From Eucalyptus grandis (taxonomy: Eukaryota; Streptophyta; Magnoliopsida; Myrtales; Myrtaceae), in assembly GCF_016545825.1 (NCBI RefSeq), contig NC_052614.1, positions 18,742,559-18,806,558 on the forward strand: 64,000 nucleotides of DNA. The letters run 5' to 3'. The notes beneath the pieces were generated by a model, which made no database searches, was not told where the DNA came from, and saw only the letters and a program-made list of their open reading frames with translations. The position numbers were made by a program, and so were the translations under genes. Every line of letters begins with the position of its first letter. Position 1 is the first letter of the stretch. Of the stretch, positions 12,445 through 22,558 are shown piece after piece.

Positions 12445-12456
12445 TGGTATCAGAGC
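12445..12456 (+). other. copia-1 primer binding site
   Basis: TGGTATCAGAGC directly follows the LTR and is complementary to the 3' end of plant initiator methionine tRNA, the usual copia primer. Confidence 0.85.
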
Positions 12457-12583
12457 TACGGCTCTAAGCTCCAACTTCTGCACCAGATTGCTTTCGTTTG
12501 AATCTGCAAGACAGATCTACGTCTTGTTACGAGAGAATCGATTATTGTAAGAAGGGAGAAGAAGCGGAGAGGATCTACTTACC

Positions 12584-14160
12584 ATGAATCCAGAAAACCT
12601 ACCTCCCGTCAGCACTGGAATTCCTTCCACAGGCAATGTCACACCGACGGTGGAGACACAAGGCCGCAACACCGATGTGGTACCTGCAAATACCACGACA
12701 CAGCAACAATGGCACATGTTCCCGGCTCAGGCGAATGTGGGGCAGCCCATTCCGGGCCAACCTTACCAATGGGTACCCTATCCATGGTACGTCGGGCAAG
12801 GCCTGAATCCATCATTGCCAGGGGTAATGAATTACCAGAGCACTGTTCAGCTCGATGGAGGTCTACCAACCGCAAGCGGGGCAAACTCAGCCACCGAGAC
12901 AGAACTGAGAAGCGGGTCTGGAGAAGCGGGATCGGGAACAAACCTTCACCTGGGTCTCTTCAATGCGGGGCAGGGATCTGGATTCGATGGGTCGGGTACA
13001 GGGACAAATCCCTACCCAAACCCAGATTTTCCACCCAATTTCTTTCCGTATCCGATTGCGGCTATCACCGGCCGACCGGAACCAGGGGACCCCTTGCATG
13101 TATCTACCGCCAACGGTCCAGAAGTGCGACTCATCAGTCTGCAACTGATCGGGCCAGAAAATTACAGCAAGTGGTCACAAGACTTCCTGAGGGCTCTTGC
13201 GACAAAGGATAAGGACGGTTTCCTCGACGGAACCGTGCCGATCCCGTCGGATGAGAGGCTGGCAAGGCACTGGAGAAAGTGCAATCGCCTGATCCGCACC
13301 TGGATCGGCAACTGTGTATCCCCAGGCGTCGCAGCAGGCCTCCCATCGACCGAAGATTCGAAAACCATGTGGGACAACATCAAAGAGATGTATGGAAAGT
13401 TAGATCGAGCAAAAATTTTCTATCTCACGCAGGAACTCACGGATCTCAAACAAGGAAACACGTCAATAACGGCGGTGTACAACAAACTCTCATAGCTCTG
13501 GAACGAGCTCGAGGCCGCAGAGGAAAAGCTCGAGGGACCCCCAGAGACACTCAGGCAGTACAGATCGATGAAGGAGAGGGAGAAATCCACTCGATTTCTC
13601 TTGATTTTGAATGAATCTTACTCGACCTTTAGATCGCAAATTCGCGATGGACCCGTGCCGCCCCTCGGCCGGATTTTCCAGGCTGGCCGTCCAAGAGGAG
13701 AGCCGGCGACTCACGGCTCGAATAGGACATGAGGAGGCGACGCCGTAGCCCTCGCCCTCCGCGGAGAACGCCGCGGGAGAGAATTGGGGGCAAAAACCCT
13801 AGCTCGGGAGAATTGCGAAGGGCTAGGGTTCGAAATGGCTGAACGATCCCTTAAAAGGATGGAAACTACGGCCAGGATTTAATCAGGCGATCCGACGGCA
13901 CAGATTTCTCGAGGAGATCTAACGGCTCCGATTTATCCCGAAGATTTGACGGTCCGCAAAGAGCTGATCTGTTCGCTGGATCGGACGATGGAGATAATTC
14001 GGGAATCAAGGGATCCGACGGCCAGATTTTTTCCATACGAAATTTCAGCCAAAATTCGAAAGGGAAAGGTAAATTGTACTGTGAGCATTGTAAACGTCCG
14101 GATCATACTATAGATAATTGCTGGAAATTACATGGAAAGCTAGGAGAAAAAGGAAAAAGG
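12584..14160 (+). pseudogene. copia-1 gag (nucleocapsid), interrupted
   Basis: The open frame starts at 12584 (MNPENLPPVSTG) and stops at a TAG at 13493-13495. The same frame continues beyond it with gag-like sequence (LWNELEAAEEKLEG). Residues such as ENYSKWSQDFLRAL and WDNIKEMYGKLD match the retrotransposon gag (UBN2-type) domain. A CX2CX4HX4C zinc knuckle is encoded at about 14080-14121 after further frame loss. This is the structural polyprotein of the element. Confidence 0.8.
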
Positions 14161-14244
14161 AGAGAATATTCTGCAGCTTACCAGGTGACTGGACCTACTG
14201 GGATAAATAGTGACCGGCGCATTACCCATGGGCAATATCAGTAA

Positions 14245-17200
14245 TTGATGCAGGCATTGCAGAAAGCAGACATTGGAAAAACAGGGGGAAGCTTCTCAGG
14301 TATATCTCACTGCTTGATAAACTCAATTTCAAAAAGGGCATGGATAATTGACTCAGGAGCAAGTGATCATATTATTTGTGATGTGAGCTTTTTTTCAAAA
14401 AGGAATAAGGAATTTGAGGAACCCATCTCTGTAGAACTTCCAAATGGAAATATTACTCATGTCACATTGATAGGAACTGTTCAATTAAGCCCCCAAATTA
14501 TCCTGCAAAATGTCCTTTATGTCCCACAATTCCGGTTCAACCTCATTTCCGTGTCCAAAGTCTGCAAAGAAAACTCTTGTCAAATACTCTTTGATGCTGA
14601 CACGTCTTTTTCAGGCCCTTTCGACTGGGAAATTGATGGGCTTGGGTAATATTTATGAAGGTCTATATTTCTGGACCAGCACTTCAAGTCATCATGGTTC
14701 AATTCCTTTCAATAAAATGTCATTGTGTAACGTCATTGCCAATGATAAAGATTTTCTTTTGCATTCACGAATGGGACATAGTACCTTCTTTCCATACCCT
14801 AACTGTCATGTTTGCCCTTTAGCAAAACAATCTCGTGCAGCTTTCCCTTCCAATGCAAAACGTTCCAATAATGTCCTTTCCTTAATTCATGTGGATGTTT
14901 GGGGGCCATATCACACAGCACATCGTGACGGTTCACGATATTTTCTCACTATTGTTGATGATCACTCTCGAGCCACATGGGTATTCTTGATGCAGTCAAA
15001 AGCACAGGTTCCATCTCATTTGAAGACATTCATTATCCTGACTAAAAATCAGTTTGGGAAGTCAATCCAGCGAATAAGGACTGACAATGGAAAAGAGTTT
15101 CTTAGTCATGAATGCATATCACTCTTCCTGGTTCATGACATTCTACATGAAAGCTCTTGTGTTTATACTCCACAACAGAATGGAGTAGTGGAACATAAGC
15201 GTCGTCACTTACTAGAAGTTGCACACACTTTAAAGTTTTAGGGATCCATACCAGCAACATATTGGGGAGATTGTGTCCTTACTGCAGCCTATCTCATCAA
15301 CCGTATGCCTACTCGGATCTTAACTGGTAAATCACCTTTTGAGTTACTTTATGAAAAAAAACTAGCAGTAGATCATCTACGAGTCTTCGGTTGTTTATGT
15401 TATGTTACAACTGTGGGACCTCGAGATAAAATGGGTCCACGAGCAAGGAAAGCATTTTTATGGGTTACCCTAACCTACAGAAAGGGTATTACATTTTGGA
15501 TCCATCGACAGGGGAATTTTTCGTGAGCAGGGACGTCATAGTTCACGAAACTATCTTTCCATTCCAGGAGACTACAGGGGATTCGAATATCTCCAATAGC
15601 TCACATCAATTTCCAATTGAAGATAATCTATCTCCTGAATACTTTCTCGCTGCATCACCGGGGCAAGTCATCCCACCATTTGATCAGTCACCACAGACAG
15701 AGACATTGGACAGCATACCCAGTGCTTCATCCAACATTGAGAATGATTCTGCTAATCATGCAGAAAACAATGCTGTAGAAATATCTCCTCCTCCACCACC
15801 AACGGACCATCCACGACGTTTGAAGAGAGCCACGAAACCACCGACATGGACTAAAGATTATGTATGTGCCTCACTTAATGGACCAGGTATTAACTATCCG
15901 ACATCTTCTTATGTTTCCTTTGAAAGACTTTCGTCGGAACATAAATGTTGCATTAGTCGTATATCCGATGAAAAAGAACCGTCTAGTTATGATGAGGCAT
16001 CCAAAGACCCACGGTGGCAAAAGGCGATGGCAGCAGAATTACAGGCGTTGGCCGATAATCAAACATGGGAGATAGTTAATCTTCCTCGGGATAGGAAGTC
16101 CATAGGATGCAAGTGGGTCTACAAAATAAAATATAGAGCTGATGGATCCATTGAACGATACAAAGCTCAATTGGTGGCGAAAGGATATACACAACGCGAA
16201 AGTTTCGACTATAACGAAACTTTTTCTCCAGTGGCCAAGGATGTCACTGTTCGATCATTCTTATCCGTTGCAGCAATCCATGATTGGTCATTACACCAAA
16301 TGGATGTCCACAATGCTTTTCTTCATGGTGATATGGATGAAGAAATTTACATGGACATTCCTCATGGCTTACGGAGACAGGGGGAGGATAAAGTATGTCG
16401 TCTCCGTAAATCCCTCTATGGGCTGAAACAGGCTTCCAGACAATGGTATGCTAAATTCGCCAATGCTCTCACCAATGCCAACTTCAAACAATCAAAGTAC
16501 GATTATGCCTTGTTTACATGGACCAAAGGTACGTCATCTATCTACTTGATGATTTATGTAGATGACATCCTTATCATGGGAAACGATGAAGCTGCAGTAG
16601 AGAGTCTTAAAAAATACTTGCATACCGCTTTTCATATAAAGGATCTGGGAGCACCAAAATATTTTCTTGGGATTGAGATTGCGCGATCTCACCAAGGGAT
16701 TTCTCTCAGTCAGAGGAAGTTTGTATTGGAGATCGTATCAGAGGCCGGATTATCAGGGTGTAGGCCAGCTGTCATTCCAATCGAACAGAACATCAGGCTA
16801 ACTACAGCAAATCATGTTGGGGGAACATTTCAGGATGATCCTATACTACAAGATCCGACGAGTTACCAGAAGCTCGTTGGAAAACTCATATACCTGACTA
16901 TGACCAGGCCTGATATATCATATGCGGTACAGAATCTAAGTCAATTCATGCACAAACCGAAAGAATCTCACATGAATGCCGCTCTGAAGGTGGTCAAGTA
17001 TTTGAAGGGATGTCCAGGACTCGGAATACTTTTATCCAGAAAATGCAATATGGAAATGACAGCATATTGCGATGCGGACTATGCGACATGTCCTATGAGT
17101 CAAAGATCCATAACTGGCTTCTGTATCAAGCTTGGAGATTCCCTCCTCTGATGGAAAACCAAGAAGCAAGCAACAATTTCTCTATCATCAGCAGAGGCAG

Positions 17201-17538
17201 AGTATTGGGCCATGGCAAAAAGCACATGTGAAGTTGTGTGGATACGAGGATTGCTTAGTGACCTTGGAGTATGATTGAAAGGTCCGACAAGGTTATACTA
17301 TGACAATGAATCGGCCCTGAAGCTTGCAGCGAATCCTGTAATGCACGAGAGAACTAAGCACATAGAAGTGGATTGTCATTTCACTCGGGAGAAGATTCAA
17401 GAAGGAACAATTGAGACGAGAGGGATTGGAACTGCTGAACAGCCTGCGGATGTGTTTACCAAGGCGTTGTGTCAAAGACAGCATGCATATCTATTAAGCA
17501 AGCTAGGTGTCTTGGACATTTACAAGCCACCAGCTTGA
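14245..17538 (+). pseudogene. copia-1 pol (protease, integrase, RT, RNase H), interrupted
   Basis: Protease motif WIIDSGASDH is at about 14341. An integrase with the zinc-binding part (HSRMGH ... CHVC), the DDE core (HVDVWGP, TDNGKEF, NGVVE) lies at about 14760-15240 and is ended by a TAG at 15239-15241. Reverse transcriptase spans about 15990-16800 with YVDD at 16555-16566. RNase H is split by TGA at 17149-17151 and TGA at 17272-17274, with YYDNESALKL after it. Order protease-integrase-RT-RNase H fixes this as Ty1/copia. At least three in-frame stops plus a frame change near 14640 make it inactive. Confidence 0.88.
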
Positions 17539-17545
17539 GGGGGAG
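17537..17545 (+). other. copia-1 polypurine tract
   Basis: GAGGGGGAG abuts the 3' LTR and is the expected plus-strand priming site. Confidence 0.75.
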
Positions 17546-17814
17546 TGTTGGAAGATATGCAGAAGATCTTCGGATACTAATTGATCCGATCTTGATTTTA
17601 TAGAATCAATCTAAAAGCTAGATTGATTTAGATTGATATGTATGATATTACATTGCCTTTTTTTGTGTACACTTTGTATTATAATTATTCATCGATGTAC
17701 ATTGTCGAGATATAGAAAAATACACAGAAAAGAAATTCTCCCCAAATCTATTCCTTTGTCGTCTCTTTCCTCCTCTTCCGAATCTTGCTTCATCCCTTGC
17801 TTCGACTTCTGACC
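17546..17814 (+). repeat. copia-1 3' LTR (269 bp)
   Basis: Nearly identical to the 5' LTR. It ends TTCTGACC instead of TTCTAGACA, so its terminal CA has been altered. The duplicated GGCTC follows at 17815-17819. Confidence 0.9.
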
Positions 17815-19162
17815 GGCTCTTTTGTCGGGATCTGCTGCGCAGGTGCCTGCACAGTCGCCGGAGCATCCGAAAGGGGTGGTGACTTACACGGTTGGTGATG
17901 CCATGGGGTGGACTATACCTGCGGGAGGAGCGGCCGCGTATGAAGCTTGGGCTAACAGTCAGATCTTCGAAGTTGGAGACATTTTAGGTAAGTTGAGACC
18001 AGACATTTTAGTGTAAATTTGGTAGAGAACTACACTAAAGCGACAATTCACTTTGAAATGTCATAGCGCCGTATAAGTTCGTTGGATTCCTAATTTTGTA
18101 CATTCCATGCGCAAGGCTCATAAATGTCGAATTTATAGAAGTAATTATTTTTAGATAAATAGCTTTCAAATTACTCTTTTTTGCAAGAAAATCGAGTCAT
18201 AATCAAATTTTGATTCAATTGTACAATTGCACAAGGATTTGAAAAACAAAAATGCATTGATGTCTGTTTTTGTGGCAAAAAAATCAGCATAAACATCGAG
18301 AGTATAATAAGAAAAATTCATACAAATAATCCTATCTATCATTAATTTGAGTATCATTTCTATCCATTCTTTGAAATAAGGTCACTTGAGTGAAATTTAC
18401 TTCACATGCGGACGTAGTATGCTCTAATTTTCTAATAAAAGTACAATTTCCTTTGTTTAATTTCACAAAAACATTTTTAATTTTTAAGGAACAACTCTTG
18501 GCATACTAATTCTTAGGTCCAAATGACGATTTTGTCATCTCCATGCAGTCTTCAATTTCAACGACGGAGCGCACGACGTGGCTGAAGTAACGGAGACTGC
18601 TTTCAACTCATGCGACGGCACCAACACCCTCTCTATCTCCACCGTCCCGCCGGCGAGGATCACCCTCGCCACCGCGGGCCAGCATTTCTTCATCTGTACC
18701 GTCCCTGGCCACTGCTCGTTAGGCCAAAAGGTCGCCATCAATGTCACCGCCCCCAGCCCTTCCAGCACTCCCCCATCATCCTCCTCAGCCGTCCTGCCAC
18801 CGAAGGCAGCCACTCCTCCCTCTGCTGCCACCCCGACGTCCTCCACCGTGGCTCCAACTCGACCGCCCTCTGCCTCCGCTCCGTCATCCTCGGCAGCTTC
18901 TCCACGGACCAGCGCCGTGACCCTGGCACCTTCCACCTCAAGTCCTCCACCTAAAGGAGCGACTCCATCGCCTGCCACCACCCTGCCGCCCTCCAGCACG
19001 GCTGCTCCACCATCTTCAACCCCGGCTCCCTCAGCAACGGCAGCATCTCCTGCTGGAGATGCGGTTCCTCCCGCCCCAGGGAACTCAGCAGCACCGCTTG
19101 GCGTCACCGGAGTTTCTGCAGTAATTTTGACCGCGGCCGTAGCTCTACTTACTTCTGCGTGA

Positions 19163-20559
19163 TCGTTGCAGAGTCAATTTTTTGCTATTAATTTGGTTAT
19201 TACATCTTCTTTTTACCGGTTGCGGAAGATGAAATGATGATGAGAATCGTGATCTTGGAGTTCTCATTCCCCATCCTTCTTCTATTGAGAATAAAGAATA
19301 TTTCGTCACCATGCTTGTCAATATTTCATGCCAGTCAATGATGAATAGAAAAGCAGAAGAAGGGAACGTCTCCTTTTATTTTTCTGTCTCTTTGACTTTC
19401 ATTGCATGACCAAATCAGTACAAATCTCAAGCACGGTTTAATCATACAAAACCCAATTTAATATCTCTTCTCCTTCAAGTTTACCTAAGACAGCACTGGA
19501 GCGAATATGATCTCCACCGGCCATACATAGCTTTAGGTTATACCAGGAAGTGTATACCGTGATTTTTCTGTCTGTCGATGACTGCACGTATTGCATGACA
19601 GATGTGAAGAAGTAGACTGTTATCCTGGCAATAATGGGCCAAGCTAGTATTGGCAGAGAATCCCCCTGCTAAGTAAGTTAGTCCAAGACCAAACACACCT
19701 ACATCTTTCACAGCTAGGTACCAAATGCTCGGTGGTCTTCACTTCATGACAGAACACAAACTCAGAGCTTACCCTAATCTTCCTTTTACATAGATTATCA
19801 GCTGCAGCAACAGCCTTGCAGCAAAGTCTCCAAAAAGAATCTCATCTTTCTGGGGCAGTCAAAATTTCACACAAGTTTCTATATCTCACTGATCACAGTG
19901 TGGCAACTTGATGACTTGGGTTTTTGTCATATGCTTTTTTCTTCTGTTACATTGCAAAGCGGTATGCAGATTTAACTAAGAAAGCTCCACTTCTATACCA
20001 CGGCCAGATCACTTTTTATCTTCGTTTCTCCCCAGGCTAAAGTGAGTTTCGTGCACTATGGGCTGTTCCTCTCGATGTATCTACCCTCTTATAGGTTTGG
20101 TGTTCCAGGATTTGTTTCATTTTCAATGAGAACTTCAAAATTCCAGGCTTCTACCCATGAGCTCAGTGTCGATTGGATGCACCTTGTAATCCCTACTAGA
20201 ATTCACCCGCCTGTATTTACATGCTAACAGATTTTATATTGGCTATCTTCCATGGAGCTCCTCGTTTGATCAGTTCCTTGCCTTCCGAGATTCTACTCCT
20301 CAAGACATCCTCCCTCCTTTTCTTGTCTCCATGAAGCTGCAATTAGGAAAGTAAAGTCCGCTGAGCCTCCCAACTTAGAATTCTGAAGGATTAGTTTGTA
20401 TCCTCCAGGCAAGCTTGGCAAGGAGAGCAAGGTTGAACTGAGAGAGACTCTGAAACCCATGCCCCTTTCCGATTTAGCTTCGGTCAAGCTTCCCCATCTT
20501 CTCCACTGCTCTGCTCCCCCACTTTTCTGTTGCCCGCGCCAAAATTAAGACCCAGCAGC
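19163..20559. other. 3' flank of phytocyanin-3
   Basis: Non-coding; its left part mirrors the flank of phytocyanin-2 (8617-9340). No gene is recognised in this stretch. Confidence 0.55.
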
Positions 20560-21260
20560 ATCCACTTGCTGACACCACTTCTTAAGAAAGTCAAAGCAAG
20601 ACATTGAGCAAGTGGGGACTGCATTTGCCACTGTTTTTATGAGCTTTTCTCTCCCAGCTTGAGGTAACAAGAGAGAATTCCAGGCCGGAAGCTTTTTCCA
20701 ACACCCTTTCTTTCACATAACCCAGTGCCTCATATTTAGATCTTCCCACAACACGGCATTCCTCCTTCAGTTTAGTACCTTGGATTTGACCTTCCTGCAT
20801 TGACTAACAAATAGGACCAGACATCAGCTACAAATAAGAACAAATAGGGAGATAAAGTGGTATTCCTATGAAAGGATATATTTTTCAGATTTTTTGCCAT
20901 TTAGTAATAGTTCACAGGCCACAGATGTTACACAAGACATGAAACAACTCGCCCATCTTCTCTCAAAAACCATTTTAAGCATTACACGTTCGCGGAAAAC
21001 CCCTTTTTACACAGATTATATGATTTCTTCGTATCAAGTTTCAAACCTCACCATCCATCTTTCCCTTTTTCCCTCAACTTTATGTGATAGAATGCTTCAT
21101 GGGCCACGATAATTTTATCTTGTATGAGTCTACCTTCAAGGAATGCATTCTGGAAAGGAGCTATGGATCCAGGAAGAAAACGTTTGAGCCTATTCATAAG
21201 GATTTTGGAAATGATACTACAAATGAAGTTACATGAACTGATGGGTCTATACCCCTTTAT
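20560..21260 (-). mobile_element. L1-type LINE reverse transcriptase relic, longer copy
   Basis: On the minus strand, about 21060-21250 reads as a LINE reverse transcriptase start: NRLKRFLPGS, then APFQNAFLEGRLIQDKIIVA. Further on, about 20600-20800 gives VGRSKYEALGYVKERVLEKA, the block downstream of the catalytic region. The segment between is decayed with stops, including the SP(F/L) block near 20820-20870. No intact frame and no endonuclease. It is the same insertion as the relic at 9345-9790, which is shorter. Confidence 0.75.
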
Positions 21261-21790
21261 TCCCCTACCGCCGCTGTCCCTCTGCTGTGCTCACTGCCCG
21301 CTCATCTGACCATCACCAACATCAGAGGCGTATCCGCCTCCGGACCATGGGCGAAAGAGATAAGAGTGATTGCGGCGCTGTGTTTTGCATGTTAATATAG
21401 TGATACATGTCACTGATTTACCCACGTTTTGATTTGAGAAAATTTCCTTTGATCAAGATCGGACAAAAAACATAACCTTAACGAAAGTTACTGCATCAGG
21501 AATCGAGTAGTAGACACCTCTCAAACATAGTAAAAGATTAAAAAGACCTTCCTTTTACGAGTAATTCAAAAGCAACATAATTAATCATATCTCAGGTTAA
21601 TGTATTAATGGTGCATGGTAGAGTACGGATGATTGAGATATCACCTATACCAACAAGAAAAATCAACAAAATTGGCGGAAAATCAATCGAAATTATACAG
21701 ACTATGAATTGAACACAGCTCCTAGGCCCATAGATCTGAGTGTTTCTTTATTACATTGTTGATGTGATTCGGCAAAAGGACATTTAACAA
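21261..21790. other. Spacer upstream of phytocyanin-4
   Basis: I see no gene or structured repeat. Confidence 0.4.
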
Positions 21791-21794
21791 TAAT

Positions 21795-21840
21795 ATCTCC
21801 TTCTCTCTCTGTCTCTCTCTCTCTCTCCCACCTTATAAAA
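21795..21840 (+). promoter_or_regulatory. Core promoter of phytocyanin-4: CT-rich patch and TATA box
   Basis: A CT microsatellite (about 21798-21828) is followed by TTATAAAA at 21833-21840, about 95 bases before the ATG at 21933. CT-rich patches near TATA boxes are common in plant core promoters. The promoter looks intact although the gene behind it is truncated. Confidence 0.55.
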
Positions 21841-21932
21841 ACAAGGATCCGCACGCATTGCGATCGGAAGAAGCAGAAGGCAGGCTCGACTAAAAGGAGA
21901 GCTGCATAGCAGAGGGCGACCTGAAGGAGCAC

Positions 21933-22522
21933 ATGAAGATGGCAACTTGCATGAATTTGATGGCGTGGTTGATCACGATGATCGGGGCGGGATTCATGGA
22001 GGTCGACACGGTGGCGGCAGCGACATACATGGTCAGAGATAGATTGGGGTGGACCGTCCCCTCCAATGTATCCTATTACCAGTCTTGGGCTGCCTCCAAG
22101 ACTTTCATGGTTGGCGACAAGCTATGTATATACCCCTCGTTTTACCTTGTTCTTTTTCCTTCGTTTGTTTCCTATTCTTCTTACATATACAAGGTTTTCT
22201 ATTTCATTGTAAATTTGTCGGGCAGTTATTGAAGCGATTTGCATGTATATGTAAGAATGAATCGAGTTCCAATCATGACTTATTGTGTAATTTCTACAGT
22301 GGTATCGATTTAGTGCGTCGCATCATTAATGAAATGAGCATATTGATTTCAGCTTTCAATTGGACGGGGACGCACAATGTGACCGAAGTATCAAAGGCCG
22401 AGTACGACAACTGCACCCAGGTCGTATCCGTTCTGGGCAGTCCGGTGGAAATCCAGCTTTCCGATGTTCCGATTCGATTACCGGTACCGGAACCGAGGAA
22501 GCTAAGGTTTTTTTATTCGTGA
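21933..22522 (+). pseudogene. Phytocyanin-4, truncated and fused to dioxygenase sequence
   Basis: Exon 1 is 21933-22125, exon 2 begins at 22353 (phase-1 intron, T|GTATAT...TTCAG). It encodes a signal peptide, then TYMVRDRLGWTVP and FNWTGTHNVTEV with the first copper His (His72) present, plus one disulfide Cys. At about 22465-22490 the phytocyanin sequence stops and dioxygenase-A sequence begins; the frame closes at a TGA at 22520-22522 after about 120 residues. The Cys, second His and fourth ligand, the second half of the domain and the GPI signal are all missing, so the product, if made, could not fold as a cupredoxin. It differs from the other three in sequence and is a separate subfamily. 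Confidence 0.82.
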
Positions 22523-22558
22523 CGATGCTGGCGGTTGAATTCGATCCGTTGGCCTCAG

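Larger units (their letters stand above)
12175..17814 (+). mobile_element. Ty1/copia LTR retrotransposon (copia-1), recent and coding-defective
   Basis: A complete element of 5,640 bp: 5' LTR 12175-12444, primer binding site 12445-12456, gag, then pol in copia order (protease, integrase, reverse transcriptase, RNase H), polypurine tract at 17537-17545 and 3' LTR 17546-17814, flanked by GGCTC on both sides. It lies in the same orientation as the host gene. The LTRs differ at only three positions plus the last few bases, so insertion is recent. Yet gag and pol carry several stop codons, so this copy cannot supply its own proteins and was probably mobilised by an active relative. Confidence 0.93.
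12117..19162 (+). pseudogene. Phytocyanin-3, split in exon 1 by a copia retrotransposon
   Basis: Exon 1 runs 12117-12174 and resumes at 17820-17987; exon 2 is 18549-19162. Between the exon 1 halves sit the retrotransposon (12175-17814) and one copy of its target-site duplication. Without these the frame is open for 279 residues with no other lesion. The break falls in codon 20, within the signal peptide (before LLSGSAAQ). The cupredoxin domain keeps all four copper ligands: His84 (GAHDVAEV), Cys125, His130 and Gln135, plus the disulfide pair Cys97/Cys131. A long Pro/Ser/Thr/Ala tail and a hydrophobic GPI-type C-terminus follow. Splice sites G|GTAAGT and TGCAG are intact. It is sister to phytocyanin-2, which has Gln at the first ligand. 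As it stands no secreted protein should be made: the first ATG after the element lies inside the mature domain. Confidence 0.9.
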
